Source: Pseudomonadota bacterium
GTDB lineage: Bacteria; SAR324; XYD2-FULL-50-16; JAHJRI01
Direction: 5' to 3'
Assembly (NCBI GenBank): GCA_022360105.1
Contig: JAKSDL010000333.1
Coordinates: forward strand, 1-14,190
DNA: 14,190 nt
Below the pieces are notes generated by a model that saw nothing but the letters and a program-made list of their open reading frames with translations, did no database searches and was not told the DNA's origin. This document shows positions 1 through 6,994 of this stretch, piece after piece (the first letter of the stretch is position 1; each line of letters opens with the position of its first letter). The position numbers were made by a program, and so were the translations under genes.

Positions 1-194
1 AAGACCAAAACAAACTTTTCAGACTGGATGTCAACCATTCCACACCAGGCACAGAAGAAGAAAAAGGCACCGGTTTGGGATTAATACTCTGTAAAGAGAT
101 GGTAGATAAACACGGCGGTAAGATCTGGGTAGAAAGTGAAAAAAGTGTTGGCACCAGTTTTTATTTCAGCTTGCATTCCACCTCCCCCTCCTAG
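1..194 (+). CDS. Histidine kinase C-terminus (partial, 5' end outside window)
   Basis: Only the end of the gene is present, about 63 codons read from position 3 and stopping at the TAG at 192-194. The translation contains the G2 box of a HATPase_c domain (GTGLGL, bases 66-83), then LCKEMVDKHGGKIWVES and a GTSFYFSL ending. This is the usual last third of the ATP-binding domain of a sensor histidine kinase. The family autophosphorylates a histidine in the preceding dimerisation domain, which lies outside the window together with any sensor domain. The GTEEEKGTGLGL form differs from the DEKTGTGLGLYMSK form shared by the two other kinases here, so this is a more distant kinase. The next gene starts 9 bases after the stop in the same frame, so the two are probably co-transcribed. 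The histidine kinase call is firm; nothing can be said of its signal. Confidence 0.88.
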   Translation, partial: DQNKLFRLDVNHSTPGTEEEKGTGLGLILCKEMVDKHGGKIWVESEKSVGTSFYFSLHSTSPS

Positions 195-203
195 TTTCGA
201 AAA

Positions 204-3200
204 ATGATATCCAAGCATTCCACCTATACCGGACAGGTTTTACACAATCGATATAAAATCCTCGAATTGATAGGCTCCGGCAGTATGGGGCAGGTTTTTA
301 AGATTCAGGACACCAAAAAAGACCGAATTAAGGCCTTAAAACTGGTAAACATTCATAAAAACAAGGTGCCTTTTGAAGCATTAATCCGGTTTCGTACAGA
401 AGGCGATATTCTGCGAAAATTGCAGCATCCTTCCATCATCAAATACTTTGATTTCTTCAACGAAGGAGATTTATACGGTCTGGTAATGGAATACCTGCCC
501 TCGCCGAATCTTTCGGAGCATCTAAAAAAAGCAGGTCCGTTTTCCCTGGAGAATGCTTTAAAGCTGGTTAAATCAATAACCGAAGCGTTGGTGTTTATCC
601 ATGATAAAAAGTTGGTTCATCTGGATTTAAAACCATCTAACATTCTGATCTGGTTTGAAAACTCAGGTCAAATGGAGATCAAAATACTGGACTTCGGATT
701 TTCCCAAATCATCGGCATGTCGGAAAACAAAACAGGAGGGACGCTTTCCTACATGGCACCCGAACAGACCGGCATTTTGCACAAAACCATTGATCATCGG
801 GCAGATCTATACGCGCTTGGAATTATTCTTTACGAAATCCTGGTAGGACAGGTTCCCTTCAAAGATAAAGATCCTGCAATTTTAGTGTATCAGCACATTG
901 CCCAAGCCCCCGAAATTCCCACTCAATTCCGGGCCGATATTCCCGCTGTTTTTGAAAAGATTCTGTTGAAATTGATCAGTAAGGATCCTGATGATCGATA
1001 CCGCACCACAGGAGGACTGTTAAACGATCTGGAAAAGTATCAGCGTTTGACCGCAGATGGTTCCATCGACCAGGTAGAATTTGTTCTGGGTGAAAACGAT
1101 CATTGGGATAGTTTCCCTCTGGTCAATCCCTTTGTCGGCAGAGAAAAGGAAAAAGAAACCATTTTTTCCATTGTTAACCAATTGAGCCAGGGTACCAGTC
1201 ATCCCGGGTCTGATTTTCCATTGCACATTTTAAAAAACAAGGCACTGGAAAAAATACACGGAAAAACCGAAGGAAACGGAGCTCTGGCTTTAATTGAAGG
1301 TATCAAAGGTACTGGCAAGACATATTTCCTCTCAGAAATATACAATCAATTACAATCCCAGCCGGGATTGACCTGGTTTTATCATGCTTCTCCCGAAGAA
1401 TACGAAACGCCGTTTCGAACCACAAAAGCAATCCTTGGCAATCTGGAAAGTTATGTTAACCAGCTCCAACATGCGCAACAATATAGTGTCCGCAAATTCC
1501 TTCAGAAACAATTTAAAGGAAATCTTGGTATTATCAAGGACCTCATTCCCGGAATACCTTTTTTAAAGGAACTTGAACAAACCGAGCCTTCCCACCAAAT
1601 CAGATCTCGGACTCCGGAAGATTTTCTGGAAGCCGTGTACTCCTTATTAACAAGGGTCATAAAAACCGAGCAGCAACTGGTAATAATTATTGATAATTTT
1701 CAGTATGTTGAATCTTCCTCTACATCACTGCTCTTTAAACTTTTGGAAAAGATCAGCAAACTACCGATACTATTGATCTTTTCCTATGTTTATGAAGAAT
1801 TAACTGAGGAGCACATAACATTATTCAGCCGTTACCAGAATCATTCTAATGTTCATCATTTAATCCTTTCACCACTCAGTGATTCTGAAGTAGCACGACT
1901 CATTCAGCAGCTGTTTTCCAATAAACTGTATGAAATGCCGAAGTTATTGGATTCCTTGTATTACTCTACCCAGGGGAATCCTTCTCAAATTAGAAATCTT
2001 TTGCAAAAACTTATCGACCGAAGATTAATCTATTTCGAGAAACAGGCATGGCACGCCAGGACGGCAGAAATTTTCTCTTTTCTAAAAGAGCAACGCACCG
2101 TAAATGCTACTCTCGCTCCGTTAATGGATTGGAGCCAGGAAGAAATCAAGGCATTGGCAAGAGCTTCCATCTTTCTGCGTTCGTTTTCATTTGATGCTTT
2201 GAAAGCATTGTGCAAAGTGGCTCCATCCGTTCCTCTGTTTGAAGACAACCTGCTTGATTTATTACAACGGGCTGTTCATGCCAATGTTTTAACCGTCAGT
2301 TCCAAGAAGCTGTATTCCTTTTCCAATAATGACACACGCAATGCGTTGTTTAACGACTTGGAACCGGGACTGAGAACAGTTTTATACAGCTGTGTGGCAA
2401 ACTACCTGGAGAGCCATATTTTAGAGCGTTCCCCTGAAGCTGTATGTGATATAGCCAGGCACTGGGAAAACGCAGGAGACCTGATCAAGGCCATGAACTA
2501 CTATGTATTGTCTGCCCAATTGACAGACAATGGCATGTTTAATGACCGTCAAGCCGAAATATACTATCAAAAAGCCTACCTTTGCTTGAAAAAACTTGGG
2601 AGCAAAGCCCCACAGAACCCGGAGACACAGTTTGATCTCAGATACAATGCTTTAAAACATACAATGACGTTCAGTAGGGAATACGACGGCCATTGGGAAC
2701 AGCTTTTGGAAATGGAGCCCTATATCCAGGATAATGAAGTTCGTCTTCTGAAGTATCTGGCTTTGAAAGTAATACTATCATTTGTTCGGGGTAAAAAAGG
2801 AGACATGTTGACATACGGGCAGCAGCTCATTTCGATGGATATCAAGCCGGAGAACGAACCGTACACGGTTGAGACCATCATCCAATTGGGCAGTGTGGTC
2901 AGTGATAAAAAATTCTCTGAACGGATTGAGCTGCTTAAACGAGGAGTTGAACTGGCTTTGAAACATGGATTGTTCCATTTGACCATTGGATCTTCCGCAG
3001 TTTATTGCGTTCTAAGCAGCTACCTGCTGCAGTTTCAGGAAGCTGAGACCACCCTGGAAACCTATTTAAAGCGTTTGGACAAGCCGGAATTGGCTGAATT
3101 CAGGAACCTCCTGGTCAACTGGTCCAAAATGTACCTGGAATTGGAAAAAGGTAATTTTAAGGCTGCCTTGAAAATCGGTGAAATGTTAATGGAATACGTT

Positions 3201-5201
3201 CATCTCACCGGTCCTGTTGCTTCCGGTTTACTCCAAGCAGCCATGGCATACAGCCATGGAATGCTGGGTCATTTCGGAGAATCCTTGCAATTTTTCGACA
3301 AGATTCTGCCGACCCTGGAAAAAGCCGAACAACGCGTTGAAGCGATCTCAATTCTCTTTGGCAGAACCCAGGTTGCTCTACGCATGAAGGAACAGGAGAC
3401 CGTTTTAACTTATTTTGAACAGGCTATTTCTATCCTTAAGCTACGTCCGGACCCTTATATGGAAGCCATGTTCAATATATTAGCTGCCAATGCGTATCTG
3501 GATCAGTACCAATTGTCCAAAGCAGCCCCGTGTCTGGAAACAGCCAAACAATCATCGATTCGACTGGAAGCACCCCTGCTGGACTTTCACTATCAATATG
3601 CAAAAAATCGATTCGACTGGTTGGAGAGTTCTAATAGTGAACTACTGGAGAAAACCAAACGGTTACTGGATGACATGCTGGAAAAGGGTGTCAATGGATT
3701 CTATGAGATTTACAAGGAACAATTAGACAGCTGGCAGCAGCATTCCTCTCGTTCCTCCACTTCGGCGTCGCTATACAGTTCGAGTGATACCAGCGTTTTG
3801 AAGCTGTTTGAGATCAGTCAAAAAATCACCACCACTCATGAATTGGACGAACTTTTTAATGCCGCGTTGGAAGGGGCTATGCAACTGAGCGGTGCGAATC
3901 ACGCTTATCTTTTCACTGATCCTAAAATAGATGATTGTAATAATGTCGATACAACAACACCTCAAGTGACGAGGGATGCAACCGGAAAGCCTATTCCCGA
4001 AAAGCATTACCAATACAGTTTATCGATTCTTAACAAGGCAATGGAAACCCGGGAAATCATCATCACCAGGGATGCCCAAACCGATGCAAATTGGAAGACA
4101 TGTGAGAGTGTGGCTCATCACCAACTACGTTCCATTCTCGTTGCTCCTATTGTCTTTGATGAGATCCTGAAAGGTTTTATCTACCTGGATAACAGCCATG
4201 CAAAGTCGGTATTTACAACCAAAGACCAGGAGACTGTCGGTGTTTTCGCAACCCAGGTTGCTATCGCCTTAAATAATGCGGAAAGTTTTGCCAGACAGCA
4301 GGAAATCTCGGCAGAAAATCAACGCCTTTATCAGGAGATCAAAGAAGTCAACAAAACCTTGGAACAGCAGGTCGAAGTCAGGACATTGGAATTAAATAAT
4401 AAAACCAGGCAACTGCAAGAATTAAATAAAAACCTGGAAGTCCGGGTTTCGCAAGAGCTGGATCACAGGCTGGAACAGGAACAATTGTTAATTCAACAAT
4501 CAAAAATGGCTGCCATGGGCGAAATGATCGGTATGATTGCCCACCAGTGGAGACAACCGCTTTCGTCGATCAGCACCGTTGCCGGGAATCTCCAGATTTT
4601 TCTGGACCTTGATCGAATCGAAAAAGAAGAATTTTCTCAAATGCTCACAACCATCAACGAACAGGTCCAATATTTGTCGAACACCATTAACGATTTCAGG
4701 GATTTTTTTAGTCCTAAAAAAAAGGCGGAATCAGTTAACTTGCAGGAAATTCTTTCCAAGACCTTGAAATTAATTGGGAAATCGATGGACAATAAAAACA
4801 TTTCTTTGGAAACGGAATGTCACTTTTCACGTCCCATTGTTACGTTCTCTAATGAAATCATGCAGGTTTTTCTAAACATTATTAAAAATGCCCAGGATGT
4901 CCTGCTTGAAAAATCGATTTCATTTCCTAAAATTAAAATCAGAGGAGAAGATTCCGCTGAATTTCAGAAGATAATTATTTCCGACAACGCTGGTGGCGTG
5001 CCTAATGATTATCTGGAGAAAATCTTCGAACCTTATTTTTCGACAAAAGATGAAAAGACTGGCACCGGACTCGGTTTATACATGTCAAAAATGATTGTGG
5101 AAAAACATTGCGGGGGAGAACTCAATGTTTCCAACACCGGGGAGGGGGCATCCTTCGAAATTGTGTTGCCACTGAACAATGATTTGCAGGAAGGCCATTA
5201 A
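204..5201 (+). CDS. Hybrid Ser/Thr kinase - ATPase - TPR - GAF - histidine kinase (1665 aa)
   Basis: A giant soluble sensor kinase with no predicted membrane segment. Residues 17-280 form a Ser/Thr kinase: glycine loop GSGSMG (24-29), K46, E66, catalytic D141 with N146, DFG 163-165, APE 185-187 and D201. The usual HRD is HLD, making it a non-RD kinase. Residues 305-620 are a STAND/AAA-like ATPase with Walker A G366-T373 and Walker B ending IIIDN (D497, N498). Residues about 700-1180 are helical, TPR-like. About 1200-1362 is a GAF domain, then a coiled coil to about 1430. The histidine kinase has H1447 in HQWRQPL, N1558 and N1562, DNAGG from D1594 and GTGLGL 1620-1625. The architecture is known in bacteria; here it lacks PAS and receiver domains, so phosphate must go to a separate receiver, perhaps one in the facing operon. 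The ATG at 204 has no good Shine-Dalgarno and lies 9 bases after the preceding stop, suggesting coupled translation. The ligands of the GAF and ATPase parts cannot be told. Confidence 0.93.
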   Translation: MISKHSTYTGQVLHNRYKILELIGSGSMGQVFKIQDTKKDRIKALKLVNIHKNKVPFEALIRFRTEGDILRKLQHPSIIKYFDFFNEGDLYGLVMEYLPSPNLSEHLKKAGPFSLENALKLVKSITEALVFIHDKKLVHLDLKPSNILIWFENSGQMEIKILDFGFSQIIGMSENKTGGTLSYMAPEQTGILHKTIDHRADLYALGIILYEILVGQVPFKDKDPAILVYQHIAQAPEIPTQFRADIPAVFEKILLKLISKDPDDRYRTTGGLLNDLEKYQRLTADGSIDQVEFVLGENDHWDSFPLVNPFVGREKEKETIFSIVNQLSQGTSHPGSDFPLHILKNKALEKIHGKTEGNGALALIEGIKGTGKTYFLSEIYNQLQSQPGLTWFYHASPEEYETPFRTTKAILGNLESYVNQLQHAQQYSVRKFLQKQFKGNLGIIKDLIPGIPFLKELEQTEPSHQIRSRTPEDFLEAVYSLLTRVIKTEQQLVIIIDNFQYVESSSTSLLFKLLEKISKLPILLIFSYVYEELTEEHITLFSRYQNHSNVHHLILSPLSDSEVARLIQQLFSNKLYEMPKLLDSLYYSTQGNPSQIRNLLQKLIDRRLIYFEKQAWHARTAEIFSFLKEQRTVNATLAPLMDWSQEEIKALARASIFLRSFSFDALKALCKVAPSVPLFEDNLLDLLQRAVHANVLTVSSKKLYSFSNNDTRNALFNDLEPGLRTVLYSCVANYLESHILERSPEAVCDIARHWENAGDLIKAMNYYVLSAQLTDNGMFNDRQAEIYYQKAYLCLKKLGSKAPQNPETQFDLRYNALKHTMTFSREYDGHWEQLLEMEPYIQDNEVRLLKYLALKVILSFVRGKKGDMLTYGQQLISMDIKPENEPYTVETIIQLGSVVSDKKFSERIELLKRGVELALKHGLFHLTIGSSAVYCVLSSYLLQFQEAETTLETYLKRLDKPELAEFRNLLVNWSKMYLELEKGNFKAALKIGEMLMEYVHLTGPVASGLLQAAMAYSHGMLGHFGESLQFFDKILPTLEKAEQRVEAISILFGRTQVALRMKEQETVLTYFEQAISILKLRPDPYMEAMFNILAANAYLDQYQLSKAAPCLETAKQSSIRLEAPLLDFHYQYAKNRFDWLESSNSELLEKTKRLLDDMLEKGVNGFYEIYKEQLDSWQQHSSRSSTSASLYSSSDTSVLKLFEISQKITTTHELDELFNAALEGAMQLSGANHAYLFTDPKIDDCNNVDTTTPQVTRDATGKPIPEKHYQYSLSILNKAMETREIIITRDAQTDANWKTCESVAHHQLRSILVAPIVFDEILKGFIYLDNSHAKSVFTTKDQETVGVFATQVAIALNNAESFARQQEISAENQRLYQEIKEVNKTLEQQVEVRTLELNNKTRQLQELNKNLEVRVSQELDHRLEQEQLLIQQSKMAAMGEMIGMIAHQWRQPLSSISTVAGNLQIFLDLDRIEKEEFSQMLTTINEQVQYLSNTINDFRDFFSPKKKAESVNLQEILSKTLKLIGKSMDNKNISLETECHFSRPIVTFSNEIMQVFLNIIKNAQDVLLEKSISFPKIKIRGEDSAEFQKIIISDNAGGVPNDYLEKIFEPYFSTKDEKTGTGLGLYMSKMIVEKHCGGELNVSNTGEGASFEIVLPLNNDLQEGH

Positions 5202-5227
5202 ACATCACTTCCATCCAGAAGGACCTT

Positions 5228-6577
5228 TTAGCAACCAGCCTTGAATCCGATCACCGTCACGTCATCCCTGGTCTCGTTGTTTCCTTTGTAGCGGTTGAAT
5301 TCGTTTAGTACATAATGCTGTTGTTGTTCAAATGGCAGATCATGAATCTCTTCCACCATGCCTCTGAATCGTTTGTTACCAAAGCCGAAGTTTTTATCAC
5401 CTCCAACCTGATCAATAATCCCATCGCTGAACAGATAAAATGACATCCCTTTTTTTATGTCTATAATCCGTTTTGAAAATTCATAATCCAGCTCTGACTT
5501 GCGATAGCCTATGCTTTTTCTATCACCTTTAATCAATTCTGCATTTCCTTCATGAACGGTTAATAGTGGTAGTCGGGCCCCTGAAAAACTCAACAATTTT
5601 TCTTTTAGATTCACAAAACAAATAGCAGCATCCAAACCATCATCAGACATGCTGAATTCCGTATCCTGCTGAAGAGAGGTCTTTACAATGAAGTTCAGCC
5701 TTTTAAGAATTTCTGCCGGATCAAGACATTCCTCATCTCGGGTGATCTGCTGAAGGCCGGTTGATGCGATCATGGTCATGAAAGCTCCGGGAACACCATG
5801 ACCCGTGCAGTCCATCACCCCGATCAAAAAACTGTCTTCGAAAAACTCGGTAAAAAAGATGTCACCGCCGACAATATCACGGGGCATCCAAAGAAAAAAA
5901 CTATCAGGCAGATTCTGCTGAACCACTTCCATGTTTGGTAGCAGGGAACGTTGAATGACTGTGGCATAATCGATACTGTCCATCAATTTGCGATTCGCCC
6001 GTTCCACTTCCGCCAAACTGCGATTCAGCTCTGCAGTGCGTTCCTCCACTTTCTGTTCCAGGGTAAGGCTGTATTGTTCCAACTCTTTGTTCAGTTCTGA
6101 TAACTCCCTGGTTCTCTGCTTGACAGTCTCTTCCAACTCTTTTTTGTAATCCGTTTCCATCTGCCGCAGCCGCACCAACTCTATTGTTTTTTCCAGAACC
6201 AATAGAAACTTTTTAATATCAAGTGGTTTCAGGATAAAGTTATTAACCCCCATACTGATCAACTGCAGCAGATATTGGGATTCGTCATGGGCGGATGTGA
6301 TCAGGATTACCTGGCTATCATTCAACTCTTTGATATTCCGAACCATCTCAATACCATCCATTTCCGGCATTCTAAGGTCACTAATCACAATTTCATATGA
6401 TCCCGCTTTGTACTTCTCCAGTCCCTCTTTCCCGTTGGCAGCGGGTTCTATATGATTGAAAAAAGTCGATAATAAACGCAGGGTATCCTGTCTTAATTGA
6501 TCATCATCTTCCACATACAGAACATCAATATGTTTTGAATACTCAATAAGCTCTTTAAGTTTGTCAGCGTTTTCCAT
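5228..6577 (-). CDS. Receiver - coiled coil - SpoIIE/PP2C-type Ser/Thr phosphatase (449 aa)
   Basis: A response regulator whose output is a metal-dependent protein phosphatase. The receiver (residues 17-130) has the acidic pocket E23-D24-D25, phosphoacceptor D67 in ISDLRMPEMDG, T94 and K117 in LKP. A coiled coil (about 138-200) carries the RTREL/RTAEL motif twice, 25 residues apart. The phosphatase (about 200-447) starts with the linker SIDYATVIQRSLLP. It has VGGD (D239), D256 with GHG 259-261, D316, the SDG at 384-386 with D389, and RDD (D438, D439), so the PPM metal ligands look complete and the enzyme should be active. Family members typically dephosphorylate Ser/Thr on STAS-type regulators under control of receiver phosphorylation, but no STAS or RsbW-like partner is in the window. 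It is the last gene of a three-gene operon, its ATG one base after the preceding stop and without a clear Shine-Dalgarno, so it probably depends on reinitiation. The target is unknown. Confidence 0.93.
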   Translation of the reverse strand: MENADKLKELIEYSKHIDVLYVEDDDQLRQDTLRLLSTFFNHIEPAANGKEGLEKYKAGSYEIVISDLRMPEMDGIEMVRNIKELNDSQVILITSAHDESQYLLQLISMGVNNFILKPLDIKKFLLVLEKTIELVRLRQMETDYKKELEETVKQRTRELSELNKELEQYSLTLEQKVEERTAELNRSLAEVERANRKLMDSIDYATVIQRSLLPNMEVVQQNLPDSFFLWMPRDIVGGDIFFTEFFEDSFLIGVMDCTGHGVPGAFMTMIASTGLQQITRDEECLDPAEILKRLNFIVKTSLQQDTEFSMSDDGLDAAICFVNLKEKLLSFSGARLPLLTVHEGNAELIKGDRKSIGYRKSELDYEFSKRIIDIKKGMSFYLFSDGIIDQVGGDKNFGFGNKRFRGMVEEIHDLPFEQQQHYVLNEFNRYKGNNETRDDVTVIGFKAGC

Positions 6578-6578
6578 G

Positions 6579-6992
6579 CTATTGTTTTTTTTCTGCTACC
6601 TGAAGGCAGGCCTTGTGTATGACTTGAATGAATTGTTGAATATTCAACGGCTTGAAAATAAAGTCGTCAACCCCGGCTTTGCGGAGTTCATCAACATATT
6701 GCTGTTCATCATGAGCTGAAAGAATGATGAAGATTTGTTCCGGACTCATTTCTTTGATACTTCGAGCCAACTCCATACCATTCATTTCCGGCATCACATA
6801 ATCGCTGATGATGATATCGAATTCTCCCGATTGGTACATTTCCAATGCACGTTTGCCGTTCTCTGCAACTGAAATATCCTGAAAAAAAGTGGACAACAAT
6901 CGAAATGTATCCTCCCTCAATTTCTCATCATCTTCGGCATACAACACCCGTATGTTCGTCGAATACTTCAATAATTCCTTGGCTCCTACCAT
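6579..6992 (-). CDS. Single-domain response regulator (receiver only, 137 aa)
   Basis: A CheY-like stand-alone receiver with no output domain. The acidic pocket is E20-D21-D22, the phosphoacceptor D64 lies in IISDYVMPEMNG, S92 takes the conserved Thr/Ser position, and K114 sits in FKPLN. It ends at about the length of one receiver plus a short tail. It is about 55% identical by hand alignment to the receiver of the next gene, including LRxDTxRLLSTFF and SAHDEXQY, so the two arose by duplication. The start ATG at 6992-6990 is two bases after the stop of the sensor kinase gene, with a GAGG ribosome site inside the last codons of that gene, so translation is coupled. It is likely phosphorylated by the 710-residue kinase. 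A role as phosphate sink, shuttle or allosteric partner is inferred from the lack of an effector domain. Confidence 0.93.
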   Translation of the reverse strand: MVGAKELLKYSTNIRVLYAEDDEKLREDTFRLLSTFFQDISVAENGKRALEMYQSGEFDIIISDYVMPEMNGMELARSIKEMSPEQIFIILSAHDEQQYVDELRKAGVDDFIFKPLNIQQFIQVIHKACLQVAEKKQ

Positions 6993-6994
6993 GA

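Noticed and set aside
5202..5227. Terminator between the hybrid kinase and phosphatase genes (AAGG-A-CCTT)
   Set aside because: Four-base stem with a one-base loop cannot fold; the 26-base gap has no real hairpin.
5228..6577. Partner-switching (Rsb-type) sigma-factor module
   Set aside because: Only the phosphatase is present; no STAS antagonist, no RsbW-like kinase and no sigma factor in the window.
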